DNA of 64,000 nucleotides from Roseateles saccharophilus (GTDB lineage Bacteria > Pseudomonadota > Gammaproteobacteria > Burkholderiales > Burkholderiaceae_C), in assembly GCF_004342485.1 (NCBI RefSeq), contig NZ_SMBU01000023.1, positions 25,215-89,214 of the forward strand. Direction: 5' to 3'. Below the pieces are notes generated by a model that was not told the origin of the DNA, ran no database searches, and saw only the letters and a program-made list of their open reading frames with translations. This document shows, piece after piece, positions 8,558 to 17,743 of this stretch (the first letter of the stretch is position 1; the number at the start of each line of letters is the position of its first letter). A program made the translations under genes and the position numbers.

Positions 8558-9875
8558 CGATCCTGGAATGCCGGCGCGTGTCGCGCATCAGCAGGTAGAC
8601 GAGCATCGAGCAGGCGATCACCGCGCTAGCGTACCAATAGAAGCCGCTCTCCATGCCCCGCTGCTTGAACCACAGCGCGATGTACTCGGCGCTGCCGCCG
8701 AACACCGACACGGCGATCGCATAGGGCACGCCGACGCCGGTGGCGCGGATGGAGGCCGGGAAGAGCTCGGCCTTCACGACGGCGTTGATGGAGGTGTAGC
8801 CGCTGACGATGAGCCAGGCGCAGGCGATCAGGCCGAAGGCCTCCCAGGGCCCTTGCGCATGGCGGATGGCCGTCAGCAGCGGCACCGTGAACAGCGTGCC
8901 CAGGATGGCGAAGCCCAGCAGCAGCGGCTTGCGGCCGATGCGGTCCGACAGCGCGCCGTAGAGGGGCTGCAGCAGCGCGGCGAACACGAGGCTGGCGGCG
9001 GCCACGGCGGTGGTCTGCGCGTCCGTCAGGCCCACCGACAGCTTCAGGAACTTCTGCATATACGTCGTATAGACGTAGAAGGCCAGCGTGCCGCCCATCG
9101 TCAGGCCGATGACGATGAGGCATTCGCGCGGATGCTGCAGCAGCAGCTTGAAGCCGCCCATGCGGTCCTGGTTGCGCTGCTTCTCGGCCTTGAAGGCCTG
9201 GGTCTCGGGCAAGTCGGACCGCATGATGAGCGCCACGATGGCCAGCAGCGCGCCGATGAAGAAGGGGATGCGCCAGCCCCAGGCCTTGAGCTCGGCCGTG
9301 TCGAGCACGAAGTTCTGCAGCACCAGCAGCACGACGAGGGCCGTCAGCTGGCCGCCGATCAGCGTCACGTACTGGAAGCTGGAATAGAAGCCGCGATGCC
9401 GGGACGTGGCCATCTCGGACAGATAGGTCGCGCTGGAGCCGTACTCGCCGCCCAGGCTCAGGCCCTGCAGCAGCCGCGCGACGAGCAGGATGGCCGGCGA
9501 CCAGACACCCACCGTCGCATAGGTGGGCGAGCAGGCGATCAGCAGCGAGCCGCCGCACATCAGCAGCACCGAGGCCATCAGCGCGAGGCGCCGGCCGTGG
9601 CGGTCGCCGATATAGCCGAACAGCAGGCCACCGATGGGCCGCACGAAGAAGCCCAGCGCGAAGATGGCTGCGGTGGACATGGACTGGGCCACCGGATCGC
9701 TGGACGGGAAGAAGGCCGACGAGAAGTACAGCGAGAAGGCCGCGTAGCAGTAGAAGTCGTACCACTCGACGAGGTTGCCGATGGAGCCGACGAAGATGGC
9801 CTTGACGCGCTTGAACTCGATGGGGTCGGCGCCGGTCGATGGGCGGGTCGAGGCCGGGGGGTAGATCGCGGACAT
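8535..9875 (-). CDS. MFS organic-acid/proton symporter, KgtP/ShiA-like
   Basis: 446 residues from the ATG at 9875, preceded by CAGGAGAC. Twelve hydrophobic segments are visible. GNLVEWYDFYCYAAFSLYFS is the signature of the metabolite:H+ symporter branch (KgtP, ProP, ShiA, CitA), GDRHGRR is the MFS loop 2-3 motif, and LLQGLSLGGEYGSSATYLSE is also typical. The substrate is probably a dicarboxylate or 2-oxo acid, inferred from coupling to a DctB/DctD-type pair instead of the usual DctA. A near-consensus sigma-54 promoter lies about 40-50 bp upstream of the start, so expression is probably controlled by the downstream regulator. The last 23 bp overlap the kinase gene. Confidence 0.85.
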   Translation of the reverse strand: MSAIYPPASTRPSTGADPIEFKRVKAIFVGSIGNLVEWYDFYCYAAFSLYFSSAFFPSSDPVAQSMSTAAIFALGFFVRPIGGLLFGYIGDRHGRRLALMASVLLMCGGSLLIACSPTYATVGVWSPAILLVARLLQGLSLGGEYGSSATYLSEMATSRHRGFYSSFQYVTLIGGQLTALVVLLVLQNFVLDTAELKAWGWRIPFFIGALLAIVALIMRSDLPETQAFKAEKQRNQDRMGGFKLLLQHPRECLIVIGLTMGGTLAFYVYTTYMQKFLKLSVGLTDAQTTAVAAASLVFAALLQPLYGALSDRIGRKPLLLGFAILGTLFTVPLLTAIRHAQGPWEAFGLIACAWLIVSGYTSINAVVKAELFPASIRATGVGVPYAIAVSVFGGSAEYIALWFKQRGMESGFYWYASAVIACSMLVYLLMRDTRRHSRIDAETSAH

Positions 9876-9910
9876 GTCTGCTGTCTCCTGGAGTGGTGTG
9901 CCCCAGCATG

Positions 9911-9926
9911 AGCAGCTTGCGTGCCA
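9911..9926 (-). promoter_or_regulatory. Sigma-54 (-24/-12) promoter of the transporter-dctBD unit
   Basis: Read on the minus strand the site is TGGCACGCAAGCTGCT, which differs from the consensus TGGCACG-N4-TTGCW at one position and keeps the essential GG (9925-9924) and GC (9913-9912) ten bases apart. The transcript would begin near 9900, about 25 nt before the transporter ATG at 9875. The genes behind it include a GAFTGA-class activator, which makes the match much more credible than sequence alone. Confidence 0.75.
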
Positions 9927-9967
9927 AGTCTGTGCGCGGCCGCACCCAAGGAAGGCGCGACACACAG

Positions 9968-10020
9968 GCCGATCGGATCGGCGAATTTCCGCCGCAGCAG
10001 GTGGCAATCCGGCCGCCACC
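9968..10020. promoter_or_regulatory. Candidate activator sites (two dyads) upstream of the sigma-54 promoter
   Basis: GCCGATC-G-GATCGGC at 9968-9982 is a perfect hyphenated dyad centred about 75 bp upstream of the predicted start point. A second inverted repeat, GGTGGC (10000-10005) with GCCACC (10015-10020), is centred near -110. Spacing fits upstream activator sequences for NtrC-family proteins. Binding by the dctD-like product is inference. Part of this DNA may also serve as the 3' end region of the upstream gene. Confidence 0.4.
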
Positions 10021-10035
10021 GGCGGCATTCCGCCG

Positions 10036-10542
10036 TCAGAAACGCAGGTCGATGCGCGCCATGTCGAAGCGGGTGAGCTCGCCTTCGCGCTTCACGCTGA
10101 CGACGCGGAAGTTCCTGGCCGTGCCGACGCGGTATTCGAACTCGCCGGGCCGGGGCGCGCTGGACTCGCAGCTCAGCTTGTCGGAATCCTTGGGCGGCTT
10201 GACGCGCGCGGCCGGCTCGCGGCAATCCAGCACCTCGCCATAGCGGCCCAGCGCCTTGGCGTAGAAGGCGGCCACCTCCCCGGTCGGCGCCGCCGTGCTG
10301 AACTTCATCGCATTCACGCGCAGGCCGAACCTGCCGGCCCAGGCGCCCAGCGTGACCGCGGCCTTGTCGCCGTCGTTCTCCTGGAAGGGCGTGGCGCCCG
10401 CGTACACGGGCAGGCCGACGTCGGCGGCCTCGGTGCGACCGTGGCTCTCGATGCCGATGCTGAAGTCCTTGTCGCCGCCGGCCTGGGCGGCCGACAGGGC
10501 CAGCACCAGGGCCAGGCCCAAGAGGCTGTTGCGTTTGCTCAT
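10036..10542 (-). CDS. Secreted protein of unknown function
   Basis: 168 residues with a clear Sec signal peptide (MSKRNSLLGLALVLALSAAQA, cleavage after AQA). The mature protein has two cysteines (in LDCREP and LSCESS) that could form one disulfide, and a GLPVYAGATPFQ motif reminiscent of small periplasmic proteins found across Burkholderiales, but I do not recognise a named family. GGAGATCGCG precedes the ATG. It sits alone on the minus strand between the DUF885 gene and the transporter unit, with 122 bp and 160 bp of flanking non-coding DNA. Confidence 0.75.
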   Translation of the reverse strand: MSKRNSLLGLALVLALSAAQAGGDKDFSIGIESHGRTEAADVGLPVYAGATPFQENDGDKAAVTLGAWAGRFGLRVNAMKFSTAAPTGEVAAFYAKALGRYGEVLDCREPAARVKPPKDSDKLSCESSAPRPGEFEYRVGTARNFRVVSVKREGELTRFDMARIDLRF

Positions 10543-10664
10543 CGCGATCTCCTGAAGCTTGAGTCGATGCTCAGCTTAGGAGCCGCCCTGCCCCGCCGCG
10601 AGGCCGCCGTGACGGCCTGCACGACGGCGCTGACAGGCTGCAGCGCCGGCCGACGGCCGTTGGC

Positions 10665-12443
10665 TCAACCGGCCTTGCGCTGTGCCACCCAGGCCATCAC
10701 CAGCTCGCGCAGCACCGGCAGCGGCACCTGGCCGGCCGTCAGCACGACGCGGTGGAAGCCCTTCACGTCGAAGCTGTCGCCCAGCGCCGCCTCGGCCTCG
10801 CGGCGCAGCCGGGTGATTTCCAGCTGGCCGATCTTGTAGCCCAGGGCCTGGCCGGGCCAGACGATGTAGCGCTCGACCTCGGAGACGACGTCGCTCTCCA
10901 CCATGGACGAGTTGTCCAGCATGTATTTGATGGCCTGCTCGCGCGTCCAGCCCTTGGCGTGCAGGCCGGTGTCCACCACCAGGCGCATCGCGCGCAGCTG
11001 CTCGTCCGAGAGGCGCCCGTACCACTGGTAGGGGTCGGTGAACATGCCGAGCTCCTTGCCGATGCTCTCCGAGTACAGCGCCCAGCCTTCGACATAGGCC
11101 GTGTAGTGGCTGCCGAAGCGGCGGAACTTGGGCAGGCTCTGGTCTTCCTGCGCGATGGAGATCTGGAAGTGGTGGCCGGGCGAGGCCTCGTGCAGCGACA
11201 GCGTCTCCATGCCGTAGATGGGCTGGGCCTTCAGGTTGAAGGTGTTGACGTAGAACACGCCGGGCCGCGAGCCGTCGGCCGCCGCCTCCTCGTAGGACGC
11301 GCCCGCCGCGCTCTCGGCGCGGAAAGCCTCGACCTCCTTGACCTGGTAATCCGCCTTGGGCTGGATGTCGAAGAGCTTGGGAGTCAGGCCGTTGATCTTC
11401 TTCTGCAGCTCGCGGTAGCCGGCCAGCAGGTCTTCCGGCTTCGTGAAATAGAACTTGGGGTCGTCCTGCAGGTATTTGAAGAAGGCGTGCAGGTCGCCCT
11501 GGAAGCCGACCTGCTTGCGCACGCCCTCCATCTCGCCCAGGATGCGCGCGACCTCCTTCAGGCCGATCTCGTGGATCCGGTCGGGCGTCAGGTCCAAGGT
11601 GGTGGACTGCTGCACACGGTAGGCGTACCAGGCCTTGCCGTCGGGCAGGTCAGACCAGGCCGTGCTCGCGCGCGCCTTGGGCGTGTACTCGTCGCGCACG
11701 AAGGCCAGCAGGCGGGCGTAGGCGGGCAGCACCTTCGTCGACAGCAGCTTGCGCATCGCGGCCGTGACGCGCTCGCGGTCCGCGGCCGGCACGGCGTCGG
11801 GGAAGCTCTTGATCGGGCCCCAGAACAGGCTCTTCTCGGGATCGGTCACGGCCAGGGCCTGCAGCTGGGGCAGCACCTTCTCCATGACGGCCCGGGGCTG
11901 GGTCACGCCGGCCTTGAGGCCGTCGCGCATGTTGGCGATGGTGCCGTCGAAGGTGGGCACGGCCAGGGCCAGGCGCTTCAGCCAGTCGTCGTAGTCTTTG
12001 GTGGTGCGGAAGGGCTGGATGGATTCGCCCGTGCCCATCTGCGCGAGAAAGCTCGGCAGGCCGCCGATCTGGCTGATGGGCTGCATCCAGTCCGGGAAGC
12101 GCTCGCCGGCCAGGTCCTGCTCGAGGTCGAGCTTCAGGATGCTGTAGGAGACCCGGTCCTTGGGAGCTAGCCTGTCCTTGTGGAAGCCTGCCAGACCCTT
12201 GAGCTGCTGCCGGGTCTCGCGCCTGGCCTGGGCACGGTAGGCGGCCGTGGTCGTGTCGACGAGGCGGTCGTTGTAGCGCGGATCGCCCAGCGAAGTGGCC
12301 AGGATGGGCTGGCGCTTCAGCGTCAGCTCCCACTGGGCGTCCAGCCACTGGTGGAAGCGCTGGCTTTCAGTGGGAGCGGCCCAGGCGGGCAGGCTCAGTG
12401 AGATCGAGGTCGCGAGCAGGCTGAGGGCGTGACGACGGCGCAT
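10665..12443 (-). CDS. DUF885-family secreted metallopeptidase-like protein
   Basis: 592 residues from MRRRHALS (ATG at 12443, GGAG nine bases upstream); a longer in-frame extension to 12584 lacks these signals. The N-terminus is a signal peptide ending near PAWA. The family signature LHEASPGHHFQ resembles a zinc-binding HExxxxH site, and EGWALYSES and RYIVWPGQALGYKIG are conserved DUF885 blocks. Members are predicted peptidases or carboxypeptidases related to M32/M2-type folds, with few activities shown. A second family member (62133-63905) shares all these motifs. The start is divergent from mfd with 121 bp between. Confidence 0.85.
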   Translation of the reverse strand: MRRRHALSLLATSISLSLPAWAAPTESQRFHQWLDAQWELTLKRQPILATSLGDPRYNDRLVDTTTAAYRAQARRETRQQLKGLAGFHKDRLAPKDRVSYSILKLDLEQDLAGERFPDWMQPISQIGGLPSFLAQMGTGESIQPFRTTKDYDDWLKRLALAVPTFDGTIANMRDGLKAGVTQPRAVMEKVLPQLQALAVTDPEKSLFWGPIKSFPDAVPAADRERVTAAMRKLLSTKVLPAYARLLAFVRDEYTPKARASTAWSDLPDGKAWYAYRVQQSTTLDLTPDRIHEIGLKEVARILGEMEGVRKQVGFQGDLHAFFKYLQDDPKFYFTKPEDLLAGYRELQKKINGLTPKLFDIQPKADYQVKEVEAFRAESAAGASYEEAAADGSRPGVFYVNTFNLKAQPIYGMETLSLHEASPGHHFQISIAQEDQSLPKFRRFGSHYTAYVEGWALYSESIGKELGMFTDPYQWYGRLSDEQLRAMRLVVDTGLHAKGWTREQAIKYMLDNSSMVESDVVSEVERYIVWPGQALGYKIGQLEITRLRREAEAALGDSFDVKGFHRVVLTAGQVPLPVLRELVMAWVAQRKAG

Positions 12444-12564
12444 GGGGTCTCCGGTTTGGAAGACGCGCATGCTAGCCATCGCCCCACTGACAGCCAAAGG
12501 ACATGCCCTCCCTAAAATCCCGGCCAAGCCCCGCTCCGGGGCTGTCGTCGTTTGTAGGTCCCCG

Positions 12565-15500
12565 ATGTCGCTGCTGCCGCTCATTCAACCGGGCAAGAAG
12601 TTCACCCACCCCCGCCCCCTCGGCTCGGCCGACGCCCTGCTGCTCGCGCGCTTCGTGCAGCAGCAGCGCGACGCCGGCCGCCTGGCGGCCATCTTCACCG
12701 CCGAGCCGGGCGACACGCAGCGGCTCGAGGACGAGCTGAAGTTCTTCGCGCCGGAGCTGAAGATCGCCGTCTTCCCCGACTGGGAGACCCTGCCCTACGA
12801 CAGCTTCAGCCCGCACCAGGACCTGATCTCGGAACGGCTGGCAACGCTGTGGGAGCTGCTGCAGGCGAAGAAGAGCCGCAGCATCGACGTCGTGTTGATG
12901 CCGGCCTCCACGGCGCTGGTGCGGCTGGCGCCGCCGAGCTTCCTGGCCGCCACGACCTTCAGTTTCAAGCAGAAGCAACGGCTGGACGAGGCCTCGCTGC
13001 GCGCGCAATTGACTCTGGCCGGCTACACCCACGTCAGCCAGGTCGTGCAGCCCGGCGAGTACGCGGTGCGCGGCGGCCTGATCGACCTCTTCCCGATGGG
13101 CTCCAACGTGCCCTACCGCGTGGACCTGTTCGGCGACGAGGTGGACTCCATCCGCGTCTTCGACCCCGACAGCCAGCGCAGCCTCTACCCCGTGCCCGAC
13201 GTGCGCCTGCTGCCGGGCCGCGAGTTCCCGATGGACGAGGCGGCGCGCAAGGCCTTCCGCAACCGCTGGCGCGAGAAGATGGACGGCGACCCGACCAAGT
13301 CGCGCCTGTACCGCGACATCGGCGAAGGCATCGCGTCGGGCGGCATCGAGTACTACCTGCCGATCTTCTTCGAGCAGACGGCGAGCGTGTTCGACTATCT
13401 CGGCGCCGAGGCGGGGCTGGCCCTGCACGGCGAGGTCGACGAGGCCATCCAGCGCTTCTGGACCGACACCAAGGAACGCCACCGCTTCCTGCAGCACGAC
13501 CCCGAGCGGCCCATCCTGCCGCCGGCCGAGATCTTCCTGACCACCGAGGACTTCTTCGGCCTGACCAAGCCGCACGCGGTGCTGTCCGTGCGCGGCGCCG
13601 AGCCTGTGGACTTCGCCCGGCCGCTGCCCGACGTCAGCGTCGAGCGCGGCGCGCAGGAGCCGCTGGCGCGCCTGGAGGCCCACCTCGACACCACACCCCA
13701 CCGCGTGCTGCTGCTGGCCGAGAGCGAAGGCCGGCGCGAGAGCCTGCTGGAGCAGTTGCGCGATCACAAGATCGACCCGCCTTCGGTTGCGAGCCTGGCC
13801 GAGTTCTGGGCGAGTGACGAAAAGTACGCCATCACCGCCGCACCGCTGGCCGAGGGCTTCTTCTGGAACGACGCCGAAAGGCCGCTTCAGCTCATCACCG
13901 AGACCGAGCTGTTCGCGACGACGCCCACCACGCGCCGGCGCCGCAAGCAGGAGCAGGTCAGCGACGTCAATGCGCTGATCAAGGACCTGTCCGAGCTGAA
14001 GGTGGGCGATCCCGTAGTGCACATCAACCACGGCATCGGGCGCTACCAGGGCCTGGTCAACATCGACCTCGCTGTATCTGGGGAAGAGGGCCAGAAGAGC
14101 GAGTTCCTGCACCTGGAATACGCCGACAAGGCCACGCTCTATGTGCCGGTCGCGCAGCTGCACCTGATCGGCCGCTACACCGGCGTGAGCCCCGAGGAAG
14201 CCCCGCTGCACAAGCTCGGCTCCGGCCAGTGGGAGAAGGCCAAGCGCAAGGCCGCCGAGCAGGTGCGCGACACCGCGGCCGAGCTGCTCAACCTCTATGC
14301 CCGCCGCGCCGCCCGCGAGGGCCATGCCTTCCGCTACTCCGGCCACGACTACGAGGCCTTTGCCGCGAGCTTCGGCTTCGAGGAGACGCCGGACCAGCGT
14401 GCCGCCATCCACGCGGTCATCCAGGACATGATTTCTCCCAAGCCCATGGACCGCCTGGTCTGCGGCGACGTGGGTTTCGGCAAGACCGAGGTGGCACTGC
14501 GCGCGGCCTTCGTCGCGGTGATGGGCGGCAAGCAGGTCGCCATCCTCGCGCCCACCACGCTGCTGGCCGAGCAGCACTACCAGAACATCGCCGACCGCTT
14601 CGGCGCCTGGCCGGTCAAGGTCGCGGAGATGAGCCGCTTCCGCTCGGCCAAGGAGATCAAGGCCGCGATGGAGGGCATCGCCGACGGGTCCATCGACATC
14701 GTCGTCGGCACGCACAAGCTGCTGTCTGCCGAGGTCAAGTTCAACCGCCTGGGCCTGCTCGTCATCGACGAGGAACACCGCTTCGGCGTGCGCCACAAGG
14801 AGGCGATGAAGGCCATGCGCGCCGAGGTGGACGTGCTGACGCTGACGGCTACGCCCATCCCGCGCACGCTGGGCATGGCACTCGAAGGCCTGCGCGACCT
14901 GTCCGTCATCGCCACCGCACCGCAGCGCCGCCTGGCCATCAAGACCTTCGTGCGCGCCGAGAGCAGCGGCACCATCCGCGAGGCCGTGCTGCGCGAGCTC
15001 AAGCGCGGCGGCCAGGTCTACTTCCTGCACAACGAGGTCGAGACCATCGAGAACCGGCGCCAGAAGCTGGAGGAGCTGCTGCCCGAGGCGCGCATCGTCG
15101 TCGCCCACGGCCAGATGCCCGAGCGCGAGCTGGAGCGCGTGATGCGCGAGTTCGTCGCCGGCAAGCACAACCTGCTGCTGTGCTCCACCATCATCGAGAC
15201 CGGCATCGACGTGCCGAGCGCCAACACCATCGTCATCAGCCGCGCCGACAAGTTCGGCCTGGCGCAGCTGCACCAGCTCCGCGGCCGCGTCGGCCGCAGC
15301 CACCACCAGGCCTATGCCTATCTGATGGTGCCGGACCTGCAGGGCCTGACCAAGCAGGCCACGCAGCGCCTGGACGCGATCCAGGCGATGGAGGAACTGG
15401 GCTCGGGCTTCTACCTGGCCATGCACGACCTGGAGATCCGCGGCGCCGGCGAGGTGCTGGGCGACAACCAGAGCGGCAACATGATGGAGGTGGGCTTCCA

Positions 15501-16035
15501 GCTCTACAACGACATGCTGGCCGAGGCCGTGCGCGCGCTGAAGAGCGGCCGCGAGCCCGACCTGCTGTCACCCACCGGTGCCTTCTCGACCAATACCGAG
15601 ATCAATCTGCACGCCCCCGCCCTGCTGCCCGACGCCTACTGCGGCGACGTGCAGGTGCGGCTCTCGCTCTACAAGCGCCTGGCCACGGCCGAGAAGCCCG
15701 AGCAGATCGACACCATGCTGGAAGAGATCACCGACCGCTTCGGCAAGCTGCCTTCCCAGGGCCAGAACCTCTTCGACCTGCACCGCCTGCGCGTGCTGGC
15801 CCGGCCCTTCGGCGTCATCAAGGTGGACGCGGCGCCCAGCATCATCAACATCAACTTCCGCCCCAACCCGCCCATCGACCCGATGCGCGTCATCGAGCTG
15901 GTGCAGAAGAACCGCAACATCAAGCTGGTGGGCAACGAGAAGCTGCGCGTGGAGAAGGCGCTCTCCAGCCCGCAGGACCGCGCCCAGGCCGTGCGCGAGG
16001 TGCTGAGGCTGCTGGGGCAGCCCGTGAAGAGCTGA
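12565..16035 (+). CDS. mfd: Transcription-repair coupling factor
   Basis: 1156 residues from MSLLPLIQPGKKF, close to the 1148 of E. coli Mfd; the frame extends further upstream but conservation begins here. It dislodges RNA polymerase stalled at DNA lesions and recruits UvrA. In order: UvrB-like N-terminal region (FPDWETLPYDSFSPHQDLIS), RNA polymerase-interacting domain (VGDPVVHINHGIGRYQGL), Walker A GDVGFGKTE, DEEH box (VIDEEHRFGVRHKE), translocation region with HGQMPERELE and GRVGRSHHQAYAYL, and the C-terminal autoinhibitory domain. A -10-like TAAAAT lies at 12513-12518, and a small hairpin (GCCCCG-CTC-CGGGGC) follows in the leader. serB starts 17 bp after the stop. Confidence 0.97.
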   Translation: MSLLPLIQPGKKFTHPRPLGSADALLLARFVQQQRDAGRLAAIFTAEPGDTQRLEDELKFFAPELKIAVFPDWETLPYDSFSPHQDLISERLATLWELLQAKKSRSIDVVLMPASTALVRLAPPSFLAATTFSFKQKQRLDEASLRAQLTLAGYTHVSQVVQPGEYAVRGGLIDLFPMGSNVPYRVDLFGDEVDSIRVFDPDSQRSLYPVPDVRLLPGREFPMDEAARKAFRNRWREKMDGDPTKSRLYRDIGEGIASGGIEYYLPIFFEQTASVFDYLGAEAGLALHGEVDEAIQRFWTDTKERHRFLQHDPERPILPPAEIFLTTEDFFGLTKPHAVLSVRGAEPVDFARPLPDVSVERGAQEPLARLEAHLDTTPHRVLLLAESEGRRESLLEQLRDHKIDPPSVASLAEFWASDEKYAITAAPLAEGFFWNDAERPLQLITETELFATTPTTRRRRKQEQVSDVNALIKDLSELKVGDPVVHINHGIGRYQGLVNIDLAVSGEEGQKSEFLHLEYADKATLYVPVAQLHLIGRYTGVSPEEAPLHKLGSGQWEKAKRKAAEQVRDTAAELLNLYARRAAREGHAFRYSGHDYEAFAASFGFEETPDQRAAIHAVIQDMISPKPMDRLVCGDVGFGKTEVALRAAFVAVMGGKQVAILAPTTLLAEQHYQNIADRFGAWPVKVAEMSRFRSAKEIKAAMEGIADGSIDIVVGTHKLLSAEVKFNRLGLLVIDEEHRFGVRHKEAMKAMRAEVDVLTLTATPIPRTLGMALEGLRDLSVIATAPQRRLAIKTFVRAESSGTIREAVLRELKRGGQVYFLHNEVETIENRRQKLEELLPEARIVVAHGQMPERELERVMREFVAGKHNLLLCSTIIETGIDVPSANTIVISRADKFGLAQLHQLRGRVGRSHHQAYAYLMVPDLQGLTKQATQRLDAIQAMEELGSGFYLAMHDLEIRGAGEVLGDNQSGNMMEVGFQLYNDMLAEAVRALKSGREPDLLSPTGAFSTNTEINLHAPALLPDAYCGDVQVRLSLYKRLATAEKPEQIDTMLEEITDRFGKLPSQGQNLFDLHRLRVLARPFGVIKVDAAPSIININFRPNPPIDPMRVIELVQKNRNIKLVGNEKLRVEKALSSPQDRAQAVREVLRLLGQPVKS

Positions 16036-16052
16036 TCGGGATAATCCAGCCC

Positions 16053-16772
16053 ATGTCCACGCCCCCCTCTCCCCAGGCCGCCGGCCTCGTGCTGCGCGAC
16101 GGCCCCGCACTGCCGCCGCTGTCCCATTTCAAGCTCGCCGCCTTCGACATGGACTCGACGCTGATCGGCATCGAGTGCATCGACGAGATCGCGGCACTGG
16201 CCGGCAAAGGCCAGGAGGTCGCCGCCATCACCGAGGCCGCGATGCGCGGCGAGATCACCGACTTCAAGGACAGCCTGCGCCGGCGCCTCGCCATCCTGGC
16301 CGGCGTGCCCGCCACCGTGCTGGACCGCGTGCTGGCCGAGCGGCTGACGTTCAACCCCGGCGCGCGCGAACTCTGCGCGGCGTTGAAGACCGCGGGCCTG
16401 AAGCTGGTGCTCGTCTCCGGCGGCTTCACCTTCTTCACGCGCTTCGTCGCCGCCGAGCTCGGCATGGACTTCGTGCGCAGCAACGAACTGGAGATCGCGG
16501 ACGGCGCCCTCACCGGCCGCGTCGCGATGCAGGACTGGGGCGACATCTGCGACGGCGCCGAGAAGCGCCGCATGCTGCTGGAATGCTGCGCGGCCATCGG
16601 CTGCGCGCCCGACCAGGCCATCGCAGTGGGCGACGGCGCCAACGACCTGCCGATGATGAGTGCGGCCGGCCTGAGCGTGGCCTATCACGCCAAGCCCAAG
16701 GTGCGCGAGCAGGCGCGCGTCGCGATCAACGAGGGCGGCCTGGACCGTCTGCTGGAAGTGTTCACGGCTTGA
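16053..16772 (+). CDS. serB: Phosphoserine phosphatase
   Basis: 239 residues. It removes phosphate from L-phosphoserine in the last step of serine synthesis. HAD motifs are complete: FDMDSTLI (nucleophile D32, acid D34), VSGGFTFF (motif II), a lysine in HAKPKV and GDGANDLPM (motifs III/IV). The fold covers the catalytic core without the long N-terminal ACT region of some homologues. It lies 17 bp after mfd and is probably cotranscribed. A truncated second copy of its 3' half is found at 17744-17968, on the far side of a solute-binding-protein gene. Confidence 0.95.
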   Translation: MSTPPSPQAAGLVLRDGPALPPLSHFKLAAFDMDSTLIGIECIDEIAALAGKGQEVAAITEAAMRGEITDFKDSLRRRLAILAGVPATVLDRVLAERLTFNPGARELCAALKTAGLKLVLVSGGFTFFTRFVAAELGMDFVRSNELEIADGALTGRVAMQDWGDICDGAEKRRMLLECCAAIGCAPDQAIAVGDGANDLPMMSAAGLSVAYHAKPKVREQARVAINEGGLDRLLEVFTA

Positions 16773-16890
16773 GCCTGTCGCTCTCACCGAGCCGGACCCG
16801 CATCCCGCGTTTGAGCCGGATAGCGTGCCGGGGCAAATGGTTCACGCACTGCCGGCAGGAGCCGCTGATCAGGCCCTTGGCGACGCGAGG

Positions 16891-17646
16891 CTAGGGCTGG
16901 CGCCCGCGCTGATACCGAGCCAGGATGGTCTGCAGACTGCCGTCGGCTTCGATCCGGCGATAGCCGTCCTGATAACGCGCCAGGAATGCTGCGACCTCTG
17001 GCGCGCCCAGGTGATAGACCGGCCCCGCATGACCCGAATGGAAGGGGCCGAAGGCCGCGATGCGCTCATGCCAGCGCGGATCCAGCCGGGTCAGCTCCCA
17101 GTCTGCGGTCAGGTCGTCCGACACCATCACGTCGATGCGCCCCTTCAGCAGCATCGGGAAGAGCCGGGACTGCGGGTCCAGCGACACCATGGATGCGCCC
17201 AATTCCTCGAAGTACCTGAGCGTGGCCTGGTCGCCCCGGTAGTAGCCCATCTGCTTGCCGGCCACATCCTTGACGCCGACGATGCCGCCGGGCGCAAAAC
17301 TCGCCTTCAGGTAGTACAGCGAAACCTGGTAGGGCCATTGCTTCAGCATGGCGTAATGCACCCGCCCGGCCATGGTGTTCATGCTGGTGTCGCTGTCGAT
17401 CAGGATGACGCCGGGGTCGGCCTCGAATGTCCGGCGGGCACGCTCCGACGGCATCATCTCGATCCTCGGGGCCTCCAGCCCTGCGGCCCGGCAGGCGGCC
17501 AGAAAGGCCTCGACGACCAAGCCGCTCTCGGGTCCGATGCGGTAGGGTTCGTAGACCGAGGTGACAACGCGCACATCGGCCCTGGCGCCGAGAAGGAGAC
17601 CACCCAGCAACCAGGCCAGCAAGCGGGCGCGCAGAACGGCGTTCAT
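16891..17646 (-). CDS. Orphan periplasmic solute-binding protein, family 3 type
   Basis: 251 residues with an N-terminal signal peptide (hydrophobic 9-22, cleavage near ARA). The mature part has the SBP_bac_3 pattern: VVTSVYEPYRIGPESGLVVE at the N-terminus, V-K-D-V-A-G-K-Q-M-G-Y, LLKGRIDVMVSD, and a C-terminal YRRIEADGSLQTILARYQ. Such proteins bind amino acids or similar solutes, but no ABC permease, ATPase or kinase lies nearby, so the ligand and downstream partner are unknown. The gene is inserted between intact serB and a serB remnant, in inverse orientation, which suggests it arrived together with a local duplication. Confidence 0.8.
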   Translation of the reverse strand: MNAVLRARLLAWLLGGLLLGARADVRVVTSVYEPYRIGPESGLVVEAFLAACRAAGLEAPRIEMMPSERARRTFEADPGVILIDSDTSMNTMAGRVHYAMLKQWPYQVSLYYLKASFAPGGIVGVKDVAGKQMGYYRGDQATLRYFEELGASMVSLDPQSRLFPMLLKGRIDVMVSDDLTADWELTRLDPRWHERIAAFGPFHSGHAGPVYHLGAPEVAAFLARYQDGYRRIEADGSLQTILARYQRGRQP

Positions 17647-17743
17647 CGGTCGATTCTGCGTCGGCTGCCGCGCCGAAGCGAGGGGCTCGGGCCAGCTTCC
17701 GCACCCTCACCTTGGTATCCGCTGCCGCTGAGGCAAGGCGATC

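Noticed and set aside
6122..8629. 835-codon plus-strand frame across dctB and dctD
   Set aside because: Antisense of two well-supported genes, with no signal peptide, motif or ribosome-binding site.
12527..12541. Hairpin GCCCCG-CTC-CGGGGC in the mfd leader as a riboswitch or attenuator
   Set aside because: Stem of only 6 bp in GC-rich DNA, with no U-tract and no recognisable aptamer.
12472..15426. 984-codon open frame opposite mfd
   Set aside because: Antisense of a firmly identified gene; composition is typical of a GC-rich shadow frame.
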